Origin: Ctenosaura bakeri | Lineage: Eukaryota > Chordata > Lepidosauria > Squamata > Iguanidae | Direction of reading: 5' to 3' | Length of the DNA: 64,000 nt | Assembly (NCBI GenBank): GCA_948474755.1 | Contig: CAOLHI010001021.1 | Span: forward strand, 124,001-188,000 | Shown: positions 35,601 to 46,125 of the stretch, in pieces | Numbering within the stretch: the stretch's first letter is position 1 | Layout of the letters: every line of letters starts with the position of its first letter | The notes under the pieces: model-generated | Database searches by the model: none | Told to the model about the DNA's origin: nothing | The model's input: only the letters and a program-made list of their open reading frames with translations | Translations under genes and position numbers: made by a program

Positions 35601-38600
35601 CGCAAAGTTCTCTGGATAAGCACGGACAGAGAAGCGGCCGTTAATGGTTTGCCTTCCATTTCTCTTTGTAGCCAGCAACCCAAAACTCACCCGAAGCTTT
35701 GGGGAACTTCCCGCCACAGACTCCTCAATAGCCACGTGGCTTTTAGTCAAATTACTCTTGAGAGTTGGGCCATCAACGTCTCAGCCAGATGTACTGTTTC
35801 TACATGCAAACCCCATCACGTTAGCCCTGACCTCACCAAATCCTTTTGTCCAGCACCGAAACCTCTTTTGTTCTCCTTTGGGACTGCCATAGCCGAAAGG
35901 CACAATCTTCCCTATAAAAACCCCTCACTTTTAACCGATCCTCGGATCACCTTTGACTACACAAAGCTATTAAGCAATATCTCCTCGAAAAAGAACCCAA
36001 GAGAATTGGAGGGATACTTGGAGAGGGAGAATAAAATTAAATTTTCAGTTGAACAAAGAGAGACATTAAACAAATCAGTGTCAATGATGGAGATAGTAGA
36101 AACTATCAGGAACATAAAGAGTGATAAATCCCCAGGACCTGATGGTTTTACAGCAAAATATTACAAAATTTTGGAGCATGAGCTCTCAGTACCACTTCAA
36201 GTAACAATAAACGAGATTAAGAAAGAAGGCATACCAGAAACATGGAAAGAAGCTAATGTTGCATTGATCCCAAAAGAAGGCAGAGATATAACGGATGTAA
36301 AGAATTACAGACCCATTTCACTATTAAATACGGACTATGAGATTTTTGCTGCCATCATGGCAGAGAGACTTAAAAAAGTACTTCAAGAACATATTCATGA
36401 AGACCAGAATGGCTTTTTGCCCAAGAGAACGATGTGTGATAATATTAGGACAGTTTTAAACATAATTGAATACTACGAAGAACATAATGAAAGAAAGTTA
36501 GCTATGATATTTATTGACACAGAGGAGGCATTAACATGGTCAATTGGTCATTTTTGAAGACAGCTATTAAGCAAGTACAACTGGGAGAAAATTTCATTTC
36601 ATGGATTGAAGCAATTTATTCTCAACAAACAGCAAGATTAATTAAAAATGGAGCGCGTACTGCACCGATTGAAGTTTTGAGAGGCACAAGACAGGGTTGT
36701 CCTCTATCACCTCTGTTATTTATTTTGACATTAGAAACACTTAACAATAATATAAGAGAAGATGTGGCAATAAGAGGAGTCCAGATAAAGAAATTTCAAT
36801 ATAAACTCAAAGCTTTTGCTGATGATTTGGTTTTTTTTTTTTGGATGATCCCCTCACGAATGCCCAAAGATTGATGGATATTATCCAAGAATATGGAGAT
36901 TACTCTGGTTTTAAAATTAACAAAGAAAAAACAGTGCATATATCAAAAAACATGAGGGAGAAGGAAGAAGCTGAAATTTAAACAAATAACAGGATTCAAT
37001 AAAGGAGAGAAAGCTAAGTATTTAGGAGTCTGGATTGCACAAAGAAATAATGAACTGTACCATAACGACTATGATAAAAAATGGAAGGAGATAACTCAAG
37101 ATTTGGAAAAATGGACTCAATTTAAGGTATCTTTGCTGGGACGGATATCAGTGATAAAAATGGATGTTTTACCAAAAATGAACTATCTTTTTCAAAAGGT
37201 ACCTATCATAACAAGCATTATGCCTTTTGTTCAATGGAAAAGAGATATAACTAAGTTCATACGGCAGGGGAGGAGACCAAGAATTCAGTGGAGAATCATG
37301 ATGGACACAACAGCAAGAGGCGGACTAGGCTTGCCGGACCGACAAACATATTATAAGGCTGCGGCATTCACGTGGCTAAAAGATTGGCTTAATCTGCAAA
37401 ATTCGAGGATGCTGGCAATAGAGGGAGCAGATTTAAGAATGGGATGGCACGCCTATATGTTTTATGGAAAAGCAGCAGTCGACAAAGATTTTACGCATCA
37501 TTTTATAAGGAAATCGCTACTTAGAATATGGAACGACTACAAGAAGAAGAATATAAGGCAGTTACCTAATTTGGTCTCCCCGCAAGAAGCCTTTTTTGGG
37601 AGATGGAAAGATACAGATAAATGGTTACGATATGAAGACCTATTAGACACAGCAGATGACTCCGGTGTGAAGATGAAATCAAGAGAGAAATTGGAAGCTG
37701 AAGGAATAAAATTAAGCTGGTTTCCCTATAGACAGCTAAAGGAAAGATTTCAGATGGATGTACAAACATATGGAACTCAACCAAAGGAACAACTTCACTT
37801 ACTGAGACTAGTAAGAGAAAATCCACCGCATTTCCTGGCACATGTGTACAAAGAAATTTTACAACAAGAATGTGAGAAAGAGACAGTTAAAGTTGCAATG
37901 ACACAATGGGCACAAAATGTTGGACACTCAATACAGTTAGAATGGTGGGAACAGAGCTGGCAACATGCAAAGAAATTTACTGCTGCCCAAAATTTAAAAG
38001 AAAACTATTACAAACTATTTCATAGATGGTACATGACACCAGAAAAATTAAAGACAATTTATAAGACAGGCACAGGTCAATGCTGGAAACGTCAAGAGAA
38101 TTGTGGTACATTATTTCATATGTGGTGGTCATGCCATAGAGCACAAAAATACTGGAAAGAAATACATCAGAAAATAAGTTCAATTTCTTTTTTTCACAAT
38201 TAAAACAAACATTTATTATTGCTATTTCATATGAATTATTTCTTGAATCTTCCAAACTGATCTAGATTTCATTTCCAGTTTCTCTTAACATTGTTATATC
38301 TTTGTACTGCATTCTTCAGCTATTTTACACGTTGGTACATAGCGTTTCCATTTTCCATATTTCTGCTTCATGATATCTACCGTAATCATCACAATGAAAT
38401 TTTTCCACATATTACCATGAATTACAGACTTCTATCAAAGGTCGCCCAGCAATCACCTACAATTTGCCATTCTTTCTGAATTTCATCATCTGATTTCCCT
38501 TTCAATCTTTGAGAGGCTATGTCAGCGTTTTATTTTCAATAAAGGTTCCCCACCATTCTTCTATTGTAGGTATTTGCTGTGTTTTCCATACCTTGGCATG

Positions 38601-41143
38601 TTCAATACGTGCAGTTGTTATCATATATAATCATATTCTCCAATATTTCTTTATATTCGTGCCATCTACTGAGTCTGTCATATTTAACAATTACAATTCA
38701 GGAATCATAGGAAATTGTAGCTTCATTGTTTCACAGATCCTGTTATGTATCTCAGTCCAATATTTCTTAACCTTTGGACATGTCCACCAGATATGATATA
38801 TCGTACCCACCTCTTTTAAACATTTCCAACAACGCCCAGTACCTGAATTGTAAATCTTTTGTAATTTATCTGTTGTCAAATACCATCTATAAAACATTTT
38901 ATAATAGTTCTCTTTTAGATTCTGGGCAACCGTAAATTTCTTGATGCTGAGAAAGCCTTTGATATGATCAACTGGCCTTTTATGATAATGACTTGCAAAC
39001 AAATGTCGGCCGGAGAGAAATTTGTCTCATGAATTGAAGCAATTTATAAACAAGAACAAGCCAGACTCCTGATAAATGGTGAAAGAACACAGTTGATAGA
39101 GCTGAAGAGGGGGACGAGACAAGGGTGTCCGTTGTCCCCTCTGCTCTTTATTATGACATTGGAAATATTAAATAATGCCATTAGAGAAGACAACGACATT
39201 AAAGGAGTTCAAATTAAGAAACACCAATACAAGTTGAAAGCCTTTGCAGATGATTTGGTGGTTTTTCTGGAAGATCCATGTAAAGACATTGGAAAATTGA
39301 TTAAAATAATTCAAGAGTATGGAGAATTCTCCGGATTTAAGATAAATGTGGAAAAAACAAATTTTTTAACCAAAAATTTGAGAGAGAGAAGAGACGGAAA
39401 TAATACAATAAACGGGATTCAAGAGAGGACAAAAAGTTAAATCTTTGGGAATTTGGATAGCCAGAAGAAATAATGATCTATTTTCAAACAATTATGAAAA
39501 AAAATGGAAGGAGATAATTAAAGATTTGGAAAAGTGGTCTAAGTTACACTTGTCAATGTTGGGGAGAACTGCGGTAATCAAGATGAACGTTCTACCAAAG
39601 ATGAACTTTCTGTTCCAAAACCTTCCTGTAATATTGAACAAGAAACCTTTTCTACAATGGAAGAGAGAAATATCCAAGTTTATATGGCAAGGGAAAAAAC
39701 CCAGGATTCAATGGAACACTTTCACGGATCAGAAAAATCGAGGGGGTATGGGTTTACCCGGTTTTCAGGTTTACGACAAGGCCGTGGCTTTGATATGGAT
39801 AAAAGACTGGGTAGATCTACAAGATGCCAGAAGGCTGACCTTGGAGGGAGCAGATCTGCGGGTGGGCTGGCATGCCTAAAGCAAAAATAGATGAAGATTT
39901 CACAAATCAGTACGTCCGGAGATCACTTTTAAGAGTTTGGGAAGATCACAAGGCTAGAAACATTAGGCAGCTGCCCACCTGGGTCTCCCCTCCAGAAGCT
40001 TTCTTTGGTGGATGGACTGAATCTGATAAGTGGCTTCGATATGAGGACATAATGGAGAGGACAAAATCGAATAGCATCCAGCTCAAATCAAGAGACAAGT
40101 TGGAGCAAGAAGGAACAGCTCTAAATTGGTTTCCTTACAGGCGGTTAAGTGAAAGGTTTCAGATGGAGTTAAAGACATATGGATTTGGCATAAAGGAGAA
40201 GGTAGGAGCGATAAAAGGACTCTTTGAAGACCCTCCCCACTTACTGGCCCAAATCACGCAGGAAATATTGCACCAGGAGAAGTCTGAAGAAACGGTTAAA
40301 GCAGTGATGATCTCGTGGGCACAGAATATGGGTCATACAATTCAACTGGACTCTTGGGAGCAGAGTTGGAAAATAAGTTCAATTTTGAAGATTCAATTGG
40401 AGATGGCACCTGAACTTTACTTGTTAAACATGGCACATACACTAGATGCAACACCAGCTAAGAGACACTGGAGAGTTATATTGTACATGGTGACAACGGC
40501 CCGTATTGAATATGCACAATTTTGGAAAAATGCAGCTACACCCACAACAGAACAGTGGTGGACAGCTTTTATGGAAAACAGAAATGCAGACATACTTACA
40601 CAAAGATTGAAAGGGAAATCAGACGAGGACATAGGATTGTTACAGATTTGGGTTGGGGGTAGACGGAGGTATTACATTTCTCATGATAACAATTATTATA
40701 CAGCTAACAGTTAATGGAATATCATGAAGCGAGAAACGTAGAGATATATAGCAGGAACTAACAAATTATAGATTATTAACATTTTATTGCGATACGTGAT
40801 ATAATAAATAGAGGGAACATTAATCATTGTAATCCAGAAAGGAAAGGAAGGAGGAATAACACTACATGTAACATTGCAAAAATTATTGTTTGTTTTATGT
40901 GTTGAAATTTGAATAAAACTATTAAAAAAGAAAGAAAGAAAACAGTGAGACTTCAATTGCAGAGGAAATTAACTGCTCTTTCCTCACTTCCAGAGGTCAT
41001 CTAGGCTGACCCAAAACTGCACATCCAATTCAAAAGAGGGAAGGGCAAGAAGATGGACCCCCCCCCACACACAGTGGCCATATTGTCCTCCCCCAACTCT
41101 CTCTGTGGCCCCTTACCCACAACCGTCTGAAGAGTGCCGCCAT
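29461..41143 (-). CDS. Maestro/MROH-like HEAT-repeat protein gene
   Basis: A - strand gene with at least 16 in-frame coding exons between an ATG at 41143-41141 and a TGA at 29463-29461. Using one copy of a duplicated exon pair gives 527 codons. The N-terminus is MAALFRRLW joined to KLWKRCPLSCCKSR, then a Ser/Glu/Asp-rich low-complexity stretch, then helical repeats such as REAMRAVDYLAENHL, AKAIRAIGVIVAHSRDL, EVRRSALTCYRHLIHHLEHS and QPWVRKTAAMLFGHLVHKAGKFF. The last, followed by LLTDRDPDVRRVVKQ, matches the pattern of the maestro C-terminal HEAT domain. HEAT repeats are protein-binding scaffolds; no catalytic role is expected. The first intron (about 6 kb) holds nested L1s. A further candidate exon lies downstream at 29036-29146. 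Which family member this is cannot be told from sequence alone. Confidence 0.75.
29651..29673 (+). repeat. (GGGA)n run
   Basis: Short tandem run in the polypyrimidine tract of the last MROH-like intron (read on the - strand). Confidence 0.7.
29786..29848 (-). CDS. MROH-like gene, short maestro-motif exon
   Basis: 63 nt between tccag and gtaagg. It encodes HLVHKAGKFFSKSHMTVCGI. Confidence 0.8.
30123..30177 (-). CDS. MROH-like gene, short maestro-motif exon
   Basis: 55 nt between gccag and gtaagg. It encodes FFFNCLQPWVRKTAAMLF and ends in phase 1. Confidence 0.8.
30335..30454 (-). CDS. MROH-like gene, HEAT exon
   Basis: 120 nt between tgaag and gtaagt, phase 0 both sides. It encodes AAKVNLWELAKGLQWHLDSS through LHEVAKCL. 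Confidence 0.8.
30590..30736 (-). CDS. MROH-like gene, HEAT exon
   Basis: 147 nt between tctag and gtgaga, phase 0 both sides. It encodes EVPEVRRSALTCYRHLIHHL and VLAVVMLLEDEEAEVAE. Confidence 0.8.
30886..30979 (-). CDS. MROH-like gene, HEAT exon
   Basis: 94 nt between tgcag and gtgagt. It encodes EILNLLGNFLKRIAKVEQAE through YRDLFVH. Confidence 0.8.
31051..31070 (+). repeat. (CTTG)n microsatellite
   Basis: About five units within an intron of the MROH-like gene. Confidence 0.8.
31173..31348 (-). CDS. MROH-like gene, HEAT exon
   Basis: 176 nt between cacag and gtaagc. It encodes AKAIRAIGVIVAHSRDLKRL and LFPTLVNLFIQVT and ends in phase 2. Confidence 0.8.
31666..31762 (-). CDS. MROH-like gene, HEAT exon
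   Basis: 97 nt between cccag and gtgaag. It encodes ECAELIRAVFNSVNHNSANC through LDVLLAQ. A second GT further on (31603) would break phase with the next exon, so the first was chosen. Confidence 0.7.
31849..31982 (-). CDS. MROH-like gene, HEAT exon
   Basis: 134 nt between ggcag and gtagga. It encodes CKDLLHHLCRMRFGPFSREA and on to FLESTA, in paired-helix pattern. Confidence 0.75.
32281..32353 (-). CDS. MROH-like gene, exon with PLDLENEEDAALRPF
   Basis: 73 nt between tgccag and gtaagg. It completes the Ser codon of the previous exon and ends CDPQK in phase 0. Confidence 0.7.
32529..32596 (-). CDS. MROH-like gene, acidic exon
   Basis: 68 nt between tcccag and gtactt. It encodes DSEDDTLYGIDSIEDVEID and ends in phase 2. 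Confidence 0.7.
33010..33061 (-). CDS. MROH-like gene, Ser/Asp-rich exon
   Basis: 52 nt between cagcag and gtgagg. It encodes QTTSSPTSSDEDSSFSQ and ends in phase 0. Confidence 0.6.
33541..33677 (-). CDS. MROH-like gene, exon B, proximal copy
   Basis: 137 nt between tgccag and gtactt. It encodes GCLGDEGTSWGHSDPKEEER through LQSNLE. The segment is acidic and low in complexity. Confidence 0.65.
34171..34252 (-). CDS. MROH-like gene, exon A, proximal copy
   Basis: 82 nt between cacag and gtaaga. It encodes SPEPQESIISMGSPRGKHTV and on to MLSSSV, in phase with exon B at 33677. Confidence 0.6.
34511..34643 (-). pseudogene. MROH-like gene, duplicated exon B, distal copy, frameshifted
   Basis: A 133-nt paralogue of the 137-nt exon at 33541-33677, still flanked by tgccag and gtactt. 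It lost 4 nt net: one codon plus one base. Read from the preceding exon A it hits an early stop; in the shifted frame it stays open (KEEEGLTHLSEGENSLP). It is therefore a decaying exon, unless an unrecognised splice choice restores phase. Confidence 0.6.
34725..34806 (-). CDS. MROH-like gene, duplicated exon A, distal copy
   Basis: 82 nt between tgcag and gtaaga, open. It starts SAEPQESS and is clearly paralogous to 34171-34252. It can splice in frame from exon 2 and in frame to exon B at 33677. Confidence 0.6.
35082..35155 (-). CDS. MROH-like gene, exon 2
   Basis: 74 nt between tttgcag and gtaagc. It encodes KLWKRCPLSCCKSRNQEEVS and ends in phase 2. Confidence 0.7.
35260..35945 (+). other. 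Unassigned sequence before the L1
   Basis: It is open in part in the same frame as the L1 after it (from 35541), but without L1 endonuclease resemblance. It may be an older repeat or L1 5' material too diverged to recognise. Confidence 0.3.
35945..38186 (+). mobile_element. Older L1, ORF2 part up to the nested insertion
   Basis: + strand L1 ORF2. Visible parts are NPRELEGYLERENKIKFS, SDKSPGPDGFTAKYYK, YRPISLLNTDYEI, RGTRQGCPLSPLLF and the catalytic FADD followed by LVFF. It then continues through the region after RT to EIHQKISSI. A frameshift lies near 36540 and another after the FADD box at a run of T near 36830-36840, so it is dead. The element continues at 40386. Confidence 0.85.
38170..38186 (+). 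repeat. Target-site duplication of the nested L1, left copy
   Basis: gaaaataagttcaattt, identical to 40369-40385. Confidence 0.85.
38187..40368 (-). mobile_element. Younger L1, twin-primed (5'-inverted), nested in the older L1
   Basis: 38187-38940 is the 3' part on the - strand: ORF2 from KKFTVAQNLKENYYK, then 3' UTR and a short poly(A), read as ctttttttc. 38941-40368 is the upstream ORF2 part on the + strand, from LDAEKAFDMINW through the FADD box to DSWEQSW. These two ends are adjacent in an intact L1. The layout is the classic twin-priming inversion, with about 8-10 bases lost at the junction. The element is 5'-truncated and frameshifted (near 39440 and 39880). Confidence 0.85.
40369..40942 (+). 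mobile_element. Target-site duplication (right copy) and end of the older L1
   Basis: 40369-40385 repeats the 17-base duplication. The ORF2 frame then continues exactly from SSI at the left copy into LKIQLEMAPELYLLNMAH, runs on to YYTANS and a stop, then the 3' UTR and aataaaactattaaaaaag. Confidence 0.85.
41117..41143 (-). CDS. MROH-like gene, first coding exon
   Basis: ATG plus eight codons (MAALFRRLW) then gtaagg, phase 0. A ttcttacag acceptor sits 2 bases before the ATG, so a 5' UTR exon probably lies further upstream. The peptide joins in frame to the exon at 35155. Confidence 0.6.
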
Positions 41144-41349
41144 CGCTGTAAGAACACAAGAAGGCAAAACACAAGAACACAAGAAGGCAAAAGTGGGACA
41201 CTCTAGAAAGAACAACCCACAAGACTATGCAGCCACAGCCACAGCCACAACCACAGTCAAAGTGATATCCACAGCCAGAGAAAGGCAATGGTGAGGTCAT
41301 CTCATCTCTAGGGCAACCATGAAAGCAAACAATGGCCTGGTGAGGCTGT

Positions 41350-41760
41350 CACCTCTGCCATGCAGGAAGAGTCCTGACAGATGGCCATCCATCCTTTGTT
41401 AAAAACCTCCAGAGAAGGAGACAGCACATTTCACTGTCAAACTGCTGTTACTCTCAAAAAGTTCTCCCTACGGTTGAGGTGGAAACTCTTTTCCTGTCCT
41501 TTGAATCCATTGCTCTATATCCTGGTCTCTGGAGCAGCAGAAAACAGGCTTGCTCCATCTTTCATCATAGATCTGGAGGAGACCATAACAGCCATCGACT
41601 CCAACCTTGTCATGCAGAAATTGCACAATGAAAGCATTCCTGACTTCCTTTGAAATATTTAAACATGGCTATTATGTCACCTTCTAATCTTCTCTTCTCC
41701 AGGCTAAACACACCCAGCTTCCTAAGCTGCACCTCAAAAGACACATTTACTTACCAATAA
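41350..41760 (-). mobile_element. CR1 LINE fragment
   Basis: The reversed CR1 C-terminal coding region (ggtctctggagcagcagaaa block) with an internal shift. A MITE family-1 fragment follows at 41860-41960. Confidence 0.65.
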
Positions 41761-42199
41761 AAGGTTTTTTAAAAAATAAAATGCTGAACACCACTTTATA
41801 CACATCGCTGCTACACAATTTAAATCTCAAAGGCCTCCCTGAATAGAAAGGCTTCACCTAGGCCATTTCCGCACTAGCCTGTTATAGCGCGGTGGTTCCG
41901 CTTTCAACATCCTCTGGAAGCTTGGGTTTGCAGTTTCGGGAGGGGCCGGCTGGCCCTATTAGATGGCCCTTGTGGTCTCTTCCATCTCTACGATTCTATA
42001 AATCCCAGATAATCCTCTGTTCTCTATTTTACCTGTTTTTAAATTGTCCCAGTTTCTCTTTCCACCTCCCATGTTCTCCCTTTATCCTCAGCTTACTTCA
42101 ATTGCTGCAAAATGATTTCAAAAGTAGCTTGCACTCAATTGACTCAGAGGGAAGAGGGATGAGAAGGAGAGGCAGAATCGTGTCCTTCCCAGTAGGCAC

Positions 42200-43460
42200 A
42201 GGCAAATGCAACCTGCTGCAGCCTCTCCCAGCTTGTGAGTCCTTCTTCATTAATAACTTTTGCCATCATGACCATCCTCTGATGTTCTTTGGCACAAGTG
42301 TTCTGATTTGCATCTGTGAAATATTGGTGGCTATGTTCCTCATGCCATGTACAGCACCTCTTGCCCAGTGATGGCTTGTGCTCACCAGTCTAGCCAATAC
42401 AGGCATGCTAGTGCTTGCTGCTGTCTGGACTGTGGCTTTTGAGCCCTCAATGTCTTCCAGCCAGCCACCCAGAGAAAGAGCATCCCACAATGTCATTCTA
42501 TGAAATGTGCGTATTCATCCAGAGCTGCACTGCAAGTCCCATTGGCATGGTGTGCCTTGCTAGCTCTGGCGTGCAGCATGTTCGGGCCCAAGATCTTTGC
42601 AGCCGTGAGGCCTGAAACATGAGCAGTATTATCTTGGGATCTTTGCATTGCCATTATTCTGTGCTGGGTCATCAACTTGAACAGAAAGGCAACGCCAAGA
42701 ATTAGCCAAGGCAGGTTGCCCCTTCCCCTTGTCTGTAAGTCCTTGCTTCCTGTCCGTCTCCTGGAACAATCAGCCTCATTCTGCTGAGAAGGAGAAATTT
42801 CTCTCCTTGTATTTCTGGAACAGTTTGACCCAATGATGGGGCCTGTTTGCAGACCAGGAGAGAAAAGAAGGGCTTCCGCGTGGAGATCTTCACAGAACTG
42901 TAGCTGTTCTCTCATTCCAAGTATTCGAGTTTCTTTGAGTCAACAAGAACACAAAGTTATTCTGGTATTTTAAAACAATTGAATGTTTTGGATATAGACC
43001 AGAATCTCCTTGCTGTCTTATTCCATGCATATATTCCCATAGAGAAGTTGTTGCACATTTTCGTTCAGTGCAGGAGAACTACCTTCGGTTCAAGGTTGTG
43101 GAATCATAGTGGAGCATGCAGTGTCATTGAACATGCAGAGGCACATGGATGTATGTGTCCATTTGGCTGTCCACTCACTTGCACCATTGGGTGTGAGCCT
43201 GGCTGCACCGTGCTTTCCTTCAGCACAAGGCTTGTACAGCACAATCAGCACACAACTCTTCATGCAGGGGTTTATGCTATGCAACCCCAATGGGAGTTCT
43301 CACCTCTAGTTTCTTGCTTGCAAATGAGGGAGCAGTTTTTGCACCAACCCCCCCCCCACTGCCACTTCCTTGTTGCTGCCGCTGTTGTTGGTGTCCAGCA
43401 GAGGAGCTTTGCAGACCACCTGGGAGGGCTCTGTGGACCCCTGGTTAAGAACCACTGATA
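42200..43460. other. Unidentified moderately open region
   Basis: - strand frames at 42266-42496 and 42493-42915 abut, giving a broken frame of about 215 codons that includes LPWLILGVAFLFKLMTQHRI. I recognise no family. The right edge (43430-43457) ends in a hAT-like ggttaagaaccactga, so the stretch may belong to a decayed hAT element. It could also be a retrocopy. Confidence 0.25.
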
Positions 43461-43469
43461 TAGAGGACG

Positions 43470-43715
43470 GAGCAAGCGTGTTTTCTGCTGCTCCAGAGAC
43501 TAGGACACAGAGCAATGGGTTCAAACTACAGGAAAAGAGATTCCACCTAAATATTAGGAAGAACATTAGGATTCTATCTAAACATTAGGAAGAACTTCCT
43601 GATGGTAAGAGCAGTTTGACAGTGGAATTCGCTGCCTGAGATTGTGGTGGAGTCTCCTTCTCCCCAGTGGAATAATCGCACTATAAGAGTGTAGTGCGGA
43701 AATGGCCTAGGACCT
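43470..43715 (+). mobile_element. CR1 fragment and family-1 MITE end
   Basis: 43470-43665 is + strand CR1 C-terminal sequence with a short tandem duplication (two aaacattaggaagaac-type blocks). 43666-43715 is the right end of a family-1 MITE. Confidence 0.6.
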
Positions 43716-43789
43716 GCTGCCCCCTTCTCATTTATGGATGACTTCTGCACATTCATTCTTCTTTACGTATAACTCTTCAAGCTCAGGGT

Positions 43790-44390
43790 TTTTTTTTCTC
43801 TTTTCTTATTTTTATAAAAACTGAAAATGTATATACATCACATATCGTTTTCCTTATTTCATATTGTACATCATTCTTACATGAGTTTTCAGTTTAACTT
43901 TCAATACTTTCTGTACATTACTGAATATTCCTTAATATTTTATTTAATCAGTCCCTCTTTCTCCCTCCCTCTCCATCCTCTCCCCGCATCTTTAACAACA
44001 CATTTTATATTAACCATATTTTTCCCATCAATTTTCCCTCCCCCTTCCCTTCTCTTTGTACATTTACTTCCCCTCCCCCCGTCTTCCTTTCCCTATTCTG
44101 CGTTTTCTCCCCTCCAGTCTCTTTTTTTCTTGTTCTAAACCTCCTTCTTGTGAAATCTCTTTTTCTTATTGTATTCTACCTTTTCCCCGCTCAATCTATA
44201 TTCCCTCCTTAATATAATATTATATTATAATATAATATAATAATATACCCTTTCACTTCTTTCTCCCATTCTTTAGCTTCCTCTCACTTCTCCTTCATTC
44301 ATCTAATGATTTCTTTCCATTGTATTTCGATTGAATTAAATTACCTTTCATCACGTCGGACAATTTTTCCATTTCCATGATGTTTCAAGC
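43790..44390 (-). repeat. T/C-rich L1-like 3' region
   Basis: Long pyrimidine-rich stretch beginning tttttttctcttttcttatt, with an A/T palindromic run at 44209-44243. It looks like an L1 3' UTR read on the - strand. Confidence 0.35.
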
Positions 44391-44689
44391 TCAGTTTCTG
44401 GGGGTCAGGTGGTAGAATAGGGAAGGGCACAAAGGCTAAGAGAAGATTAGCAAAGTTTTTTTGGGGGGGGGGCAGTGGGAATGGAAAGAGAACAGGGTGC
44501 CTTTTAATCCAGTGGTAAATTTCTAATATAACAGCACCATCTCATGGTAAGGGGGTGGACTACATGCACATCACTGTGGCTTGAAAGTTGGAATATGGTT
44601 GTCTCTAACCTTGCCTTCTCTACATCAGGCAGAGGTGACAGATGACCGTGGGAAATCTCAGATTAAAATAAAGAGTTTTTTCTGCCTTA

Positions 44690-44790
44690 TAGTGCTGTTA
44701 TTCCGCTTCCAAGATCCTATGGAATTCTAGGGTTTGTAGTCTACTGGGGGGCCAAAGAGCTCTCTGGCTGAGAATTCTAAATGGAGCCTT
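44690..44790. repeat. MITE family 1, left half
   Basis: It carries the ttatagtgctgttattccgc start and the ggctgagaattctaaa center. Confidence 0.5.
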
Positions 44791-44989
44791 ACCTGGAAAT
44801 TTGAAACACCACGATTTCAACACCCGTCCCTTTGTCACCGTTAGCATAGTTTAAGGCAGGAAGAAATAAGCTATGACCCGACCGACTGTCCGTCCCCCCA
44901 TCCACCAAACCCTGGGGGAAAGAGGACCAGTTGTTACAAAAACAATAAAAGTGAATCCACCCCAATTTCAGCTTAACAATTAATGAACT

Positions 44990-46125
44990 CATAGAATCAC
45001 AGAAATGTAGAGTTGGAAGAGACCACAGGGGCCATCCAGTCCAACCCTCTGCCATGCAGGAACACCCTCAAAGCACTCTCGACAGATGGCCATCCAGCCT
45101 CTGCTTAAAAACCTCCAAGGAAGGAGACTCCACCACACTCCATGGAGGCAGCAGATTCCACTGCCGGACAGCCCTGACCATCAGGAGGTTCTTCCTGAGG
45201 TTCAGGTGGAATCTCCTTTCCTGCAGCTTGAATCCATGGCTCCTTGTCCTGGTCTCTGGAGCAGCAGAAAACAAGCCCTCTCCTTCCTCTACATGGCATC
45301 CCTTCAAAGATTTAAACATGGTTATCATGTCCCCTCTTAACCTTCTCTTCTGCAGACTAAACATACCCAGCTCTCTAAGCCTATTCTCATAGGGCTTCAT
45401 GGCTTCCAGGCCCCTCACCATTTTGGTCACCCTCCTCTGGACTTGCTCCAGCTTGACCGTGTCCTTCTTGAATCGGGGTGCCCAGAACTGGACACAGGAT
45501 TCAAGATGAGGTCTAACCAAAGCAGAGTAGAGTGGTACCAGTACCTCCCTTGACCTAGACACCATACTCCTATTGATGCAGCCAAGAATTGCATTGGCTT
45601 TCTTGGCTGCCGCATCACACTGCTGACTCATGTTCAGCTTGTGGTCTATGAAGACTCCTAGATCCCTTTCACACGTACTGCTATACAGCCACGTGTCCCC
45701 CATCCTATATTTCTGTATTCCATTTTTTCTACCTAAGTGTAGGACCTTGCACTTCTCTCTGTTGAATTTCATTTTGTTAGCCTTGGCCCAGCTCTCCAAT
45801 CTATCCAGGTCATTTTGAATTTTGATCCTGTCCTCTGGCTTATTAGCAACCCCTCCCAATTTGGTGTCATCTGCAAATTTGATGAGCATGCCCTCTATTC
45901 CTTCATCCAAGTCATTGATAAAAATATTGAACAGCACTGGGCCCAGGACAGAACCCTGTGGCACCCCACTAGTCACTTCTCTCCAGGACGAAAAGCAGCC
46001 ATTCGTGATCACCCTTTGGGTTCGGTCGGTCAACCAATTACAAATCCAACTAACAGTAGCCCCGTCCAGCCCACATTTTACCAGCTTCATTGCAAGAATG
46101 TTGGGGGGAACTGACTGTATTACAC
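44990..46125 (-). mobile_element. CR1 LINE, 5'-truncated, with a 340-codon open RT frame
   Basis: A - strand frame (46090-45068) encodes the RT C-terminal half: [20 protein letters not shown], the catalytic FADD in [31 protein letters not shown] and the CR1 tail [18 protein letters not shown]. The 3' UTR is short and ends with the CR1 (ATTCTATGA)-like repeat near 44990. The open frame suggests a fairly young copy. The N-terminal half and endonuclease are missing. Confidence 0.9.

Noticed and set aside
35945..40942. Reading the L1s as two tandem + strand copies with a separate - strand fragment between
   Set aside because: The 17-base duplication and the exact resumption of the host frame at 40386 show one host L1 with one twin-primed insertion.
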